A program made the translations under genes and the position numbers. The notes below the pieces were generated by a model. It was given only the letters and a program-made list of their open reading frames with translations, did no database searches and was not told the DNA's origin. 64,000 nt of DNA from Przewalskia tangutica (taxonomy: Eukaryota; Streptophyta; Magnoliopsida; Solanales; Solanaceae), in contig CM056730.1 of the NCBI GenBank assembly GCA_029844215.1, forward strand, positions 56,928,924-56,992,923, given 5' to 3'. Of this stretch, positions 34,331 to 46,500 are shown piece after piece; position 1 is the stretch's first letter; every line of letters starts with the position of its first letter.

Positions 34331-35100
34331 GATGCGTTCGACCGATGGTCGGGCGATGAGTCAGCCCATCTTGTCTTTTAGTCAAGACCGTTTACTCGGC
34401 AGAGGGTTATGCGAGATGTTATATCAGGAAGGTTGTAAGGCTGCACGAGGTGCCTACTTTCACCTTATGGCAGGCAGTGGAGCCCAGGTTACGGCTATTT
34501 CTTTTTCTGGAAGTTTTACCAGGCAGGGTTAGGAACTCAGGTGAGTCTCAGTATCGCATTCACCCTCGGGCCGGTGTTTTAGATTTCAGAGGTAGTTGTA
34601 AGGATTATTCGCCTTTTGGTTGAGTGTGTATTATAATAAGCTACCAGATCAGTATTCGGATATCGCCTTATGACGCCTTGTAGGGGCGGAAGTGTAAGTT
34701 GCCGGTCGATTGGTTCGATGTTGGCAAGGTTGGATAGTTGGTTCATACTTGTTTGGCGGGATGTGGATAGGGTGAAGCTTATCCGTAAGAGGTTATTGGC
34801 AGCTCGAGTCAGCGAAGTCGTGCGGATAATCGGCGGCGGCAGGTTGAGTTGAGTTGGTGGGTCTTCTTGAAGGTACCACCCCGGAAAAGGGTGTGACGAG
34901 TTTTGGAAAACAGAGGAAACTTAGCCCGAGTTACTTTGGGCCTTTTTAGATCATGTGAAGAATAGTCCAGGTTGCCTATATGTTAGCATTTGCCGTCCGA
35001 CTTAGGAGGCAGTATGTCCGGTCTTTCATGTTGTTATGTTCGGAAAAGTATCGGAGATCCATCCAGAGTATTCCCAGTTAATGATGATCAAGTTGGAGGT
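34331..35100 (+). pseudogene. Integrase remnant in element B
   Basis: Degenerate traces of the integrase end: HPRAGVLDFRGS near 34560, SPYDAL then GRKCKLPVDWFDVGKVG at 34665-34730, and a stretch matching the YFGPFR and DLEAVHPVFHV region at 34915-35040. No frame is open for more than about 60 codons. D lacks this piece, so B keeps a little more of the parent pol. Confidence 0.6.
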
Positions 35101-35456
35101 AGTAACCCAGAGATTTTGGAAACAGAAGAAGTAACAGAAATGTGGTAAGTTATGAGAAAGAGTTCAAAGGTAAGAGAAGGGTACGACGAGTAAGGGAAGA
35201 AGCGAGCATGTGTTACGAGCATATATGTGATCATTTCTTTTGTGAAATGAAGGTGCGAAGGGAGTATCTTTTAGCCCTTGGGTGGGAGCTTTTGTAATGA
35301 TGGAGGTAATTCCTCGTGGACTTGGATTAAGTATTGGCGCGTGTGTTGTTTTGTGGCCAGGTGTGGCATTGGCAGCTTGTTTAAGTTAAGAGTAACTTTA
35401 TCGTTATCTGTCTTGAGAAAGAACATTCGGGATGAATGTTTCTAAGGAGGGGAGAA
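35101..35456 (+). other. 3' untranslated part of element B with polypurine tract
   Basis: Matches D 54165-54560 in reverse (for example CCTCGTGGACTTGGAT, TATCGTTATCTGTCTTGAGA). It ends with AAGGAGGGGAGAA at 35444-35456, directly before the 3' LTR. Confidence 0.75.
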
Positions 35457-38400
35457 TGTTATACCCCGTATTTCCATAGTATGTACGTGAGGGCGTACGT
35501 ATAAAAGTTTAAGCCTTAAGTAGGCAAAGGGACGAAATTTGTGCACAACTAGCGAAAAGAATTGTTTTCCGACGAAACGTTTTCCGGACTTTGCGAAGGG
35601 AAAATTACGGCTATGTCATTTATTATTTTTGCGGATTTTTCCGAGAGATGAAATATTTTGGGCCAACGAGAGGGCGACACTTGTCACCCTCAAGTGGACG
35701 AAATTGTGGGCGTTTTCTTGCCCAATTTTTGGTCAAGGAGTTGGTAGGATATTTTGTAGATATTTTGTGTAGTAGATGAGCAAATGGGACCCACACACAC
35801 TTGTCCAAATCTTGACCTTACACTTGCCTACCACTTGTCTCAATATTGGCCATTGGTTGGCCTATAAATACCCCCCTTAGTTGAAGAACTTCTTCATCCA
35901 CACTTAGACATTTCCAAGTCTAAAAATCCCTCCCTCCCTTTGTGTAGTTTTCGTCCAAGCCTCCCCCTCTCCCTTGAGAAGGCCTTGGCCGAAACCACCC
36001 CCTCCCCCTTTGTAGTGTTCTAGCCGAGACACACCCCCCCTTCCCTTGGAATTGCTCTCGTCCAAACATACCCCCCCCCCCCTTGGTAGAAAAGTATTCT
36101 CCAAGTATTGTTACTATATCCAAATACCTTGGCCCAAATACCTTGTAGTATTCCAAGGTTACCTCTATACTAAAAGCCCAGAAATACTATTATACTTCCC
36201 TTCAGTCACAAAACGAAACCCTAAGGAAAATCTTCACAGTTGGCTGAAGTATTAAGAAGAAGTTGCGTAGAACTTCTAAGGGTTGTTTGGAGCGGGTTGG
36301 AGCACCCGGAGTAGGAGCTAAACGTTGCTCAGGATCGACATTAAAACTTGGATAATTTTGGGCTTATCGAGGTAAATACTCTTGTCCTTATATTGTAATT
36401 GGAAATTACATCGTAGGTAGTATAGAAATGAATATAAGATTCAGAGAAGAAACTGGAACTGTCATAGAAGGATATTACAGATAAGACTCGAACAGAAATC
36501 ACATCCGAAGAATATTAAAGTAGAAGATTGAACTGTACTTACATAGAATGTATTCTGATGAGACTTGTGAAGTTTGTGGTAGGGAAGTCTTGCCCAATTT
36601 TCCGTAGAATCTTGTATCTAGATTTATTCTACCGAGTAGTCTAGACATTGATAGACTTGTATAACCGTTATAGGTTGAAGTACTGCGAGTAGCGTATTCT
36701 ACTCGAAGGGTGGAAAAGGATAGCAGGATTACAGTACTTTGGAGCTACTTGCTAATAGTCGATAAATCGTCGCGAGGTATGTGATTCTTCCTATCCTCTT
36801 GAGCATGATATTTTAAAAGAATATATACTGATGCGGTAGACGACGTGTGTTAATCGACGTAGTTTTACTCGATGTCTTTTGACTTGAGTCTAAATAATAA
36901 GAATCTTGAAGTATTTCAAAAGAATTAAGAACCGTTTTTGAAAGAAGAGTAATACTTGGTTTTAAAAGCTTAAGAGTTATACTAGCTTTATGGGAAGTTA
37001 GGTATAACGACTTAAGAGAGATAAAAAGAATGGTTTATTGATTTTAGAAGTTAAGAGACTTGATCTTAAAAGATAAGAGACTTGACTTAATTGAATTAAT
37101 ATGAATTTTGTTAAAAAGTGTGAAACCTCATTCGTGAGTAATGAGTACTTGGTTTTTAAAAGGAATAATGTCTTACTGATTTCGGAAATCAGAATAAGTA
37201 TCGAACAAACCACAGCAGCGCTAATAAAGGGAAATGTTTTGACTAATTAAGTATTATTAAAACCAGTAGAAACCTCCATCTGCATAGAAGCTAAGATGAG
37301 ACAAAATGATATTACATTTCCTAGATCATGGCTGCTTTAATAAGATTGTTATGAACAAGAATAACCTACTCACACATAAGGCATATGTTTCTCAATGGTT
37401 TTGAAAGAGAATTATATTATTAAGTGATTAAGACTATGAACTACGAAACCTTTCGAAAATGAGAAACTTGAGCATTTGAAATTAGGCAAACTTGAACGTT
37501 TGGAAAATAATGTTGTTACTTGATTTTACAAAAGGAAGTGTTTTGGTTTACTTAAAAAGATAGTCACTCTATTTTTATACTACGGGTATTGTGTGACTTT
37601 TGTGAAAGAAGCGGATCTTTTAAAGAGTTAATGTATGAAGTACTTTGGGGATAAAAACCCGAACTTGTTAACATAAAGTACCTTGTGTGAATAACTTGAT
37701 TGTGTTGGTTTGTGATAGCCTTGTAATATTTTCTTGTTGATTTGATAAGTAAACATGTTAGGATGCTACGTGTGTTAGTATCTTGTGATGTTTGTGTAAA
37801 GGGGTTTCCCTTGATTGTGCTTATGTTGTTTAACGATAATCTTTTAAGTTAGTATTATATCACTCACCTTGACTTGATCCGGGGTTAAAGCGCCTCCGTC
37901 GCGGGTAGACTCGAGCGATCTGTGAGACTATGATACCAGAATACCTCATGCGCGTCCAGGGGGCCTATGCGGAGCTACGAGAGTTCCAGGTAAGTGTGCG
38001 GCCATTGAGGTCATGCGGTCTATGTGGCAATGCGGTGCGAGTCGGGCGACGCGGGAGTATCTACACTCGATGCGGGGAATACCTCATGCGGGCCTACGTG
38101 AGTGGCCTATGCGGAGCTGCGGGAAGTTCTAGGACTAGACGCACACATTAGATCTTGCGGCGAGTGGCGGCCGATCATGTGGCGGTCAGACAGATCTCGT
38201 GTCTGATACGCTTTATGACCTTGTTGATGCGTAGGTGTTAGTAGTCGGCTATGCCTTCGCATTTACCGTGACGGTTTTATTATGACACAGTGAGACACGG
38301 TGTTCATGTGTATTCCTTGGTGCTTTTATATCATAGGCTGGCGGTGAGGAAGGTATTCCACGGGCATGATTGATGTTGTGGCGTGAGACCCATAGTTATA

Positions 38401-38937
38401 TTTGAGTGATGACTTTGAGGCGTGAGTCAGTGACTTGACATATTCGCTTATTTATCGTGTCTTGTAGTTTGGTTATCATACATGTCTCTGCTTTATATAG
38501 ACTACTATGATTTCATTTCTGATATTTTGATTCACATACTTGGTACTGTTATCGACCTCGCTTGAAGCTGCGTTCATCCGCGGTAGAGTACACGATCATC
38601 GATCCTCGCTCTTAGGATCACAGTTCAGCGTTTTGGGAAGCTCCGTTTCTCGGAGGCTTATCTTTGGTATAGTCCTGCATTGCAGTGCTTACGATCGAGG
38701 TATGGCGGGGCCCTGTCCCGTCGGTGTTGTTGTAAAACTCTTAGAGGTCTGTAGTCCTGTTGTAAAGTTGGGATGTAACTGTTCGGATTTAAGTTTTTAT
38801 TTATATATGCCGAAAGACAACTTTTCTCAGATAACTGTTTCATATTTCATGTCTTGTTTTATAATCCGCTGATTACTCTGATGTATGTCTACTTGGGTGC
38901 AGGGTAAGGCACGATCCGGGCGAGTTCGGTCGTGACA
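35457..38937 (+). mobile_element. 3' LTR of element B
   Basis: TGTTATACCCCG ... GGTCGTGACA, 3481 bp. TATA box at 35862-35870, donor-like AG|GTATGTGA (GT at 36777), mosaic module (about 37185-37375). From about 37100 to 37860 it is almost identical to the 5' LTR (30830-31590), so B is young. Towards the 3' end it differs mostly at CAG/CTG/CCG motifs. The next bases ATATC would be the TSD; the left copy is lost. Confidence 0.88.
35862..35870 (+). promoter_or_regulatory. TATA box of B 3' LTR
   Basis: CTATAAATA after CCATTGGTTGGC, with the leader CTTCATCCACAC about 25 nt downstream as a likely start region. Confidence 0.7.
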
Positions 38938-40043
38938 ATATCACTCACCTTGACTTGATCCGGGGTTAAGGCGCCTCCGTCACGGGGTAGACTTCGAGCG
39001 ATGCGTGTGACTATGATTCGAGAATACCTCATGCGGGTCCAGGGGGCCTATGCGGAGCTACGAGAGTTCCAGGTTAGTGTGCGGCCTTTGTGGTCATGCG
39101 GTCTCTGTGGCCATGCGGACTGCGAGTCCAGGACGATGCCGGGGAGTAGCTACCCTCGATGCGGGGAATACCTCATGCGGACCTATATGAGTGGCCTATG
39201 CAGAGCTGCGGGAAGTTCCAGACTAGGCGCGCATTAGATCTGCGGGCGAGTGGCGAGCGATCATGTGGCGGTGCAGACGGATCTCATGATCTGATTTATG
39301 ACCTTGTTGGTGCGTGGTTTTAGTAGTCGGCTATGCCTTCGTACTTACCCGTCACGGTTATATTATGACACAGTGGGACACGGTGTTCATGTATTCCTCG
39401 GTGCTTTTATATCATGATCGGCGGTGAGGAAGGTATTCCACGGGCATGATTGATGTTGTAGGCGTGAGACCCATAGTTATATTTGAGTGATGACTTTGAG
39501 GCGTGAGTCCGTGACTTGACATATTTGCTTATTTATCGTGATCGTAGTTTGGTTATCATACATGTCTCTGCTTTATAAAGACTACTATGATTTCATTTCT
39601 GATATTTTGATTTCACATACTTGGTACTGTTATGCGACCTCGCCCGGGCTGCGTTAATCATGCGGTAGAGGTACACGATCATCGATCCTCGCTCTTAGGA
39701 TCACGATTCGGCGTTTTGGGAAGCTCCGTTTCTCGGAGGCTTATCTTTCGTATAGTCCTGCTGTTGCAGTGCTTACATTCAGGGTATGACGGGGCCTGTC
39801 GCCATTGTTGTTATATCATTATTAAGTGCAGTAATGCTTGTTGTGGGACTTTGTAAAAGGGATGTAACTGTTCGGATTTAAGTTTTTATATATATATGCC
39901 GAAAGGCAACTTTTCTCAGATAACTATTTCACACTTCATGTTATTTCATGTCTTGTTTTATATTCCGCTGATTACTCTGATGTATGTCTACTTGGGTGCC
40001 CGGGGTAAGGCACCAGTCACGGGCCCGGGTTCGGGTCGTGACA
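38938..40043 (+). mobile_element. LTR tail fragment F
   Basis: Starts abruptly at ATATCACTCACC, which corresponds to the middle of the B LTR (31595), and ends GGGTCGTGACA at 40043. It is the LTR into which B inserted. Its left 2.3 kb is absent from the window. The flank TTATC at 40044-40048 is its expected TSD. Confidence 0.82.
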
Positions 40044-40698
40044 TTATCGTAGACTACCGGCAGTGAGGAAGGTGTTCCACGGGCATGATTGATGTTGCGG
40101 GCATGAGACCCATAGTTATATTTGAGTGATGACTTTGAGGGCGTGAGTCCCTGACTTGACGTGACTGCTTACATATTATGTACTGTAGTTTGGTTATCAT
40201 ATATGTCTCCTGTTTTATATAGACTACTATGATTTCATTAAAGTATCTTCAGTTTCACATACTTGGTACCTGTTGTACTGACCTCCTTCGGGGGGCTGCG
40301 TTCATGCCGCAGGTAGAGGTACATCGGTTGTTGATCCTCGCTCATAGGATCACAGTTCAGCGTATTGGGAAGCTCCGTTTCTCTGGAGGCTTATCTTTTG
40401 GTATGTTTCCCTGAGTTGTAGGTTCTTGTACATTCAGGGGTATGGCGGGGCCCTGTCCCGTCATAGTTGTTGTTACACTCTTAGAGGTATGTAGTACTGT
40501 TGTGGGCAGGGTTGTAAAGGATGTAACTGTTCAAATTTCTGTATATATATGCAAAAAGGCAACCGTTTTGGTTAGCCTGTTTTCTTTTATCTTGTTTCAT
40601 ATTTGTATGTTTTATTTCCGCTGGTTTTTCTCTGATGTTGTATCACTAAGGTGCCCGGGGTAAGGCACCAGTCGCGGGCCCGTGGTCGGGTCGTGACA
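40044..40698 (+). mobile_element. LTR2, right part
   Basis: Resumes at TTATCGTAGACTACCGGCAG, the expected continuation of 13940, and ends GGGTCGTGACA at 40698, followed by the TSD ACTTG. The hairpin GGCGGG/CCCGTC at 40444-40462 has a G-U pair at its second position. This tail keeps the family consensus at its CAG/CTG sites. Confidence 0.88.
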
Positions 40699-41569
40699 AC
40701 TTGGTTTTAAAAGTATAAGTCTCTTGGATGAAAAAGGAATGAAATTGTCTAAAACCATAAAGGGTTATAACGGTTTTATGGAAAGTTGGTTATAACGGCT
40801 TTATGAAAGGTTAAGAGAATGGTTTCCTCTAATAATGTAAGTAAAGGAGTAACTTGAAATAAGGAAGGGTATTTTGATTTAAAGGTATCACTTGCTTAAA
40901 GTTTTAAAATAAGGGTCACTTGATTTAGAAAGCAGAAACGTATTTCTAAAAGTGTAGTGACTTATGTGAAATGTAAACAAGCCTTGATACTACGGGTGTT
41001 AGTATCTTGGGGTTTTATATGAAAAGGAACCTTTTGAAAAGAATGGAAGTACGTAGTACTTTGGGTTAAATTCCCGGATTTTTATGTGTGAAACGAAAGT
41101 GCCACGAGTTATAAAAATGGAGGTCTAAAGGTTTAATGAACTTGCCTATGTTTGCTTGTGATAGCTTTGAGTGCAAGTATTATTTGTTTACGTTGTCGTG
41201 ACTCTCAGTTGGAGGGTCGGCTGTCTTGTTGTAAGTTTACTTGGGCGCAAGCGGTGATGTGGGATTCCGGGTATGCTTCCATTATGATTGATCCTTGGAC
41301 ACGCTTATACGATGTGGGATTAGGGGCATGTGACCGGAGGCGGGTTAGATTCGGTTGTTTTATTACCCATGGACAAGCTTATACGATGAGGATTAGGGCA
41401 TGCGACCATGCTATGACGATTATTACTCCACGGGCTAGCTCCCGTGAAGACATGTACCGCGATGAGGATTAGGGGCATGTTATATTATTACTCCATGGGC
41501 TAGCTCCCTGAAGACTGCACCTATGTTATGGCCATGCTTATACGATGAGGATTAGGGGCATGCGGCACG

Positions 41570-41604
<35 letters not shown>

Positions 41605-42536
41605 ATATATGTACGCCCGACGGTGAGGTAGGATGCCAGGCGCGTCACGTGGTTATATGTTACACCTACGGTATCGGCAGTGATGTGGGATTCCACGGGC
41701 AGGAGATATATATATGTATTGTGTATGTGTACGCCGACAGTGAGGTAGGATGCCACGGGCGCGTCACATGGTTATATGTTACACTTATGACTGTCGGCAG
41801 TGATGGGGGATTCCACAGGCACGCTTTGATATTTGTGTGATTTGATCACGTCCCAGATTGGGTCGGGTAGTATATGTGCCCTCCATAAAGGGCCGGATTA
41901 TGTTATGAAAGATAAGTAAGTTATATGGTAATGAACTTAATGATTTCTCCTAAGTATGTACGTAAGATTTGGCTATAACTCTTAATGGAATGGAAAAGAT
42001 AATGATGTGCAATTAAGTTCATGATATGGTAATGACACGGTAGGATCTGATATGTACTCTTTTTATACTTGCCCCTGTCATTCTTTTGTACAGTTATGAT
42101 TTGTTTACTGTACCTTATTTACATTCCATATTAAATTTTTGTTATCGGACCTCCTTGAAGTGCGTTCATGTCCGCGAGTTTAGGTACGATTGTGGATCCA
42201 TGACTTAGGATCTGATTCAGCATTTTGAGATGACTCGATGTTCGGAGTTGTCATGGCTATGTATATTCGAAGTGCGGTGGGGCCTTGTCGTCATAGTATT
42301 TGTTCAAATCTTAGAGTGCATGTATTCATCCGTAATTTGGGTGGCTAGAGTTGTTTTTACATTGTTAAACAGTGTAGACCCTTTCGGGTAATTTTTATGA
42401 TTATGGCAGCCTTATCGGCTTGGCCTTGGTTTTAAAAAAAAAAGTGTGTTATTTATCTTCCGCAGTTCTTTATGTTGTATGATTAGAAGGGTGCTCAGGT
42501 AGGGCACCAGTCGCGGCCCGGGGTCGGGTCGTGACA
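40699..42536 (+). mobile_element. LTR1, right part
   Basis: Begins with the second ACTTG and continues the left part (ends 11432). It ends GGGTCGTGACA at 42536, then TSD AGTGT. It contains a long repeat-rich slot (41270-41830) and the hairpin module. Open frames here (41152-41472, 41601-41840) lie in repeats and are not genes. Confidence 0.9.
41270..41830 (+). repeat. Tandem and inverted repeats in LTR1 with a TA microsatellite
   Basis: Two repeat types. Up to 41560, units contain GCTTATACGATG then GATTAGGGGCATG. From 41613 there are two copies of a roughly 120-bp unit with GTGAGGTAGGATGCCA, GTTATATGTTACAC and CGGCAGTGATG. Between them is (TA)15 at 41571-41600. Confidence 0.85.
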
Positions 42537-42541
42537 AGTGT

Positions 42542-43552
42542 CCAGTCAGGTGCAGTGACTATCGGTGCTGAGGTTAGCCTCTCCTTAAGTGTCTGAAAGG
42601 CAGTCAGACATTCTTCATAGAATTTAAATGCAACCCCATTCATCAACAAGGTGGACAGAGGTTTAGAGATCTTTGAGAATTCCTTAATGAATCTTCTGTA
42701 GAAACCAGCGTGCCCAAGAAAACTTCTGATCTCTTTTATCGATACTGGAGGTGGCAGATTTTCGATCACTGAAACCTTAGCCTTGTCTACCTCAATGCCT
42801 TTGCTGGAAATCTTGTGGCCAAGAACGATACCTTCTTGCACCATAAAGTGACACTTCTCCCAGTTCAGCACCAGATTCGAGTCTTTGCACCGCTGCTACA
42901 CTTCTTCTAAATGCTTTAAGCATTCGTCAAAGGAGGACCCAAAAATAGAAAAATCATCCATGAAGATTTCTATAGTCCTCTCCACCATGTCAGAAAAGAT
43001 AGCCATCATACAATGCTGAAAGGTGGCGGGTGCATTGCAAAGCCCAAATGACATTCTCCTTAAAGCAAACGTACCAAAGGGGCATGTGAAGGTTTTCTTC
43101 TCCTGATCTTCTGGAGAGATGGCGATTTGATGATACCCTGAATAACCATCCAGGAAGAAATAGTAGTTGTGTCCTGAAAGCCTGTCAAGCATTTGGTCAA
43201 GAAAAGGCAAAGGAAAATGATCCTTCCTGGTTGCTTTGTTCAACTTGCGGTAGTCAATACACATTCTCCATGTTGTAGTTGTTCTGGATGGAATAAGCTC
43301 ATTTTTTTCGTTAGTCACCACAATAATGCCACCTTTCTTGGGTACCATTTGCACAAGGTTTACCCATGCACTGTTAGAGATAGGATAAATCACCGCAGCA
43401 TCGAGCCATTTCAGGATTTGTTTTCTCACCACCTCTTTTATGGTTGGATTTAGTCTCCTTTGTGCCTCAATGGAGGGTATGCTCTCATCTTCTAGAGTAA
43501 TTTTGTGCATTACTGTAGAAGGACTTATCCCTCTAATGTCTGCCAGTGCCAC
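42542..43552 (-). pseudogene. Reverse transcriptase of Athila-like element E (part 1 of split pol)
   Basis: On the minus strand 43552-42896 reads MCIDYRKLNKATRKDHFPLP, FLDGYSGYHQI, FGLCNAPATFQ and FMDDFSIFG, the RT motifs with FMDD at the catalytic site. One stop at about 42895 follows KHLEEV; 42871-42542 continues with WEKCHFMV, GIVLGHKIS, RSFLGHAGFYRRFIK and ends PDWTL at the LTR1 insertion. The rest is at 9195. Apart from single stops the reading is well kept. Confidence 0.9.
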
Positions 43553-44330
43553 CCAATCGCGAGCTTGTGAGCCCTCAATACTCTCAACAGTTTTTCAACC
43601 TCCACTTTTGATAGATGACATGATACGATCACTGGTAAGGAGTGGTTTTCACCTAGATATTGATAGTGCAAATGATCTGGCAGAGTTTTCAACTCTAGTT
43701 CTGGAGCTTTTTCTGTGGATGACACTGGTCTCTCTGGCATGGTTCCTAGCTCCTCATATTTTCTTTTATAGCCGGGATCATGTGAATCCAACTAATTCGC
43801 ATACTCCCTCCATTCTGTGTCATTACCAATATCCTCATCCCATTGTGTCATCACCACTTCAAGAGCATCTGCACTCCTGAACCCGTTTTCAGAAACTGCT
43901 TTATCAAACACATCAATAGCATAGCAGTTATCACTTGCCCTTGGGTAGGTTGCTGCCCTGAATACATTGAAAATCACTTCTTCTCCCTGAGCACGAAGTC
44001 TCAACTCACCTTTCTGAACATTAATGAGTGTCTGTCCCGTGGATAAGAATGGCCTGCCAAGGGTGATGGGCATCTCTTCATCTTCTTCCATGTACAGGAT
44101 GATGAAATCAGCGGGGAAGATAAACTTGTCCACCTTAACCAACACATCCTCGATTATTCCTCTAGGGTAGACGATGGAGCGATCTGCTAGTTGTATGGTA
44201 TGATTGTGGGTCTTGCTTACCCCACTCCAAGTTTGCAGAACACAGAATAGGGCATCAAATTTATGTTGGCCCCCAGATCACATAGAGCCTGCTGACATTC
44301 AAACTTTCCTATAATGCAAGGGATGGTGAA
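43525..44330 (-). pseudogene. Protease region and RT linker of element E
   Basis: From 44330 the minus strand reads CIIGKFECQQALCDLGANINLMP, split here as CDLGANINLMP for the aspartic protease site (D-L-G-A). After a frame change 44145-43792 gives VKVDKFIFPADFI and LGRPFLSTG, the conserved protease end. 43791-43525 follows with LPDHLHYQYLGENHSLPVIV and LAIGW, the linker before RT. The order matches Athila pol. Confidence 0.82.
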
Positions 44331-45153
44331 AAATTTCCGGATCTTTCAGCTTATGAGGTAACTTTCTATGTAGAATGGCACTGCATTCCTCAGTCAACGC
44401 CACCGTTTCATACTCCTCCAACCTCCTCTTTTTACAGAGGATCTCCTTCATGAACTTCACATAACTCGGCATTTGTTTAAAGGCTTCATCAAATGGAATG
44501 TTGATGTGCAGTTTTTTAAAGACCTCCAGAAACTTAGAAAACTGCTTGTCAAGAGAATTCTTTCTAAGTTTCTGAGGATATGGTATCTTCACCTGCGGTG
44601 TGTCAATGACTACTGGTGGTGATCTTTGGTCCGCATGAGTATCTTCTATGATCACTGCATCTTCGGGCTCCCTCACCTCACTGGGTTCACCCTCTTTTTC
44701 AGGACATATTGGGGATGAACTTGTCTCAATTTGTTTTCCACTCATCACATCAATTGCTTGGCACTACTCTTGTGGGTCTGTACCAGTATTGCTAGGGTTG
44801 TTCCCTTGCATACCGTTTCTCAGCTTGCTAGCTAGCTGTCCCAGTTGCATCTCTAGATTCCTGATGGATAATCTTATTTCCTCCATGAGTTGGTTCTAGG
44901 CATTTGAGAGTGCCCAAAGAACTGCTCTCATGTCATCTAGCCTTCCTGATGGGGCCTGATCCTGTGGTGGATGAGTTAGTCCTTGAGGATTCTGGAACTC
45001 GGTGAGCCTAAATAAGGCTTCCTGCAGCTCATTTCGCTCCTCTTGCGGAGCCTGTGGTCTAAGTTGCTGCGGTGGACAAAGGTCATAGTCCTGAAGCCCT
45101 TGATAGTGATAGTCCATGTACCTATATTTGACCTTACCTGCAAGATTACACAA
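44299..45153 (-). pseudogene. gag C-terminal remnant of element E
   Basis: 44748-44299 contains FSKFLEVFKKLHINIPFDEA, QMPSYVKFMKEIL and LTEECSAIL, the block that precedes protease in Athila elements. 45153-44896 is a Gln/Pro-rich stretch (QGLQDYDLCPPQQLR). The capsid domain, usually some 300 residues upstream, is missing: only about 100 bp separate 45153 from the primer site. E therefore carries a large internal gag deletion. Confidence 0.75.
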
Positions 45154-45248
45154 ATAATAAAAAGTGATAAAAAGATGCTCTCAGAACAAGTTGGGAGTGA
45201 CCAAATAAGAAATTAAAAATAGATGGTTCGATATTAGAAGTACGCCAG

Positions 45249-45266
45249 TCCCCGACAACAGCTCCA
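45249..45266 (-). other. Degenerate primer-binding site of E, tRNA-Asp type
   Basis: The minus strand reads TGGAGCTGTTGTCGGGGA. The 3' end of plant tRNA-Asp would give TGGCGCCGTTGCCGGGGA, so three bases differ. tRNA-Asp priming is known for Athila elements. Confidence 0.7.
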
Positions 45267-45272
45267 AAAACT

Positions 45273-46500
45273 TGTTAGGACCGTGTCCAATTATTCACGC
45301 AAGTGTACGTATCGTTCACAAGTAATATAGTCTGTAAGACCGAGTTGATCATCCACAGAGACTGGTTTCTAATTACCGAACATCTATTCTAGATTATCTA
45401 TTTGGAAAATGATATTTGATTTGGGTTTTTATCTAACTACTAGAATAATTTCGAGAATTAATCTAAATGCTTGGGGTTTAATCATTCATGAAGGAATTAG
45501 GGCTTCCAGAATCCTCGACTATCCACTCTATTCAATCCTTAATGCAACTAGAATGACTTCTTCTTCTACGTTAAGATAGCGGCTAACTAGATTGTCTTAT
45601 ATTCCGGTTAGGATATATAATCGCTCAACCCCAGTGCAGAACCCTTCTATATTTCTATGATAGGATTTACCACATAGGAGGATTAAAAACAGTAACCTAC
45701 AATGCTACAAGTATCGGGGTACTTTCGTCCGCGATTTTAACTTATGTCTATTCAATTACAGCATATCCAAATCTCTGCTCTCGGTTATTGATTTGAAATC
45801 ATATAGGTTATGATAATTAGTGATCAATTAACTATCAAACATTCATACCAATTATTGAATAAATCTTAATCAAGTGAAGAAGAAATCAAAATAATGCATT
45901 AAGTCATGAGATAGAGTTTCAAGCGATTCAAAAGGAAAGCCCTAATAAAAAATTTAGCTCCTAGCCATAGTCACGCTAAGAACTAATACAATTCCAAACA
46001 TAAACTGAATTAAAAAGAAAGAAAGGAAAGTACTGCGAACTAAAGTCTCCAATTGTAGCTTTCAATCCTTGCCCTGTGATGTGTTGTGTGTTAGAATGAC
46101 CAACTCCCCTCACTAGACTAATCCCTAGGGCTTAAGTATGTTGCAAATTTTGTGCCCTATGGACCCTTCTGTCCTTGGCCAAATTTACTTCGTATCTGAA
46201 ATTCCCCGCATTGGCACCATGATCTGTAAGTGGCAGCGATGCGAAAGTCTGCAACCTCTCGGTAATTATGGCACGCTGATCCGTATGAGCAGCTGCGGCT
46301 CAAGTCTTTTGTCCTGAATTGCCAACTTTCGTCCTTTTTGCCACGGGACCCTCCTTTTGTGCCCACATTTCGCTCATTTTCGCCAGTTTGCCTTTTTGAA
46401 CCGCTGTGACTCAAAATAAAGAAAAAAGACCCTAACAAGACACTTATTTAAACGAAAATGGGAAAAATACTAACTAAAATGACTCAAAAAAGATATACAA
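45273..46500 (-). mobile_element. Probable 5' LTR of element E (right border unclear)
   Basis: TGTTAGGACCGTG starts six bases after the primer site and fits a reversed LTR end (sense ...CCTAACA). The region is non-coding and contains GGCACC-type motifs (46210-46300) like those near 3760-3850. The other LTR end was not recognised, so 46500 is a rough limit. The frame 46157-46438 is not a gene. Confidence 0.5.

Noticed and set aside
41152..41840. ORFs in the LTR1 right part
   Set aside because: They lie in minisatellite-like repeats and a TA microsatellite.
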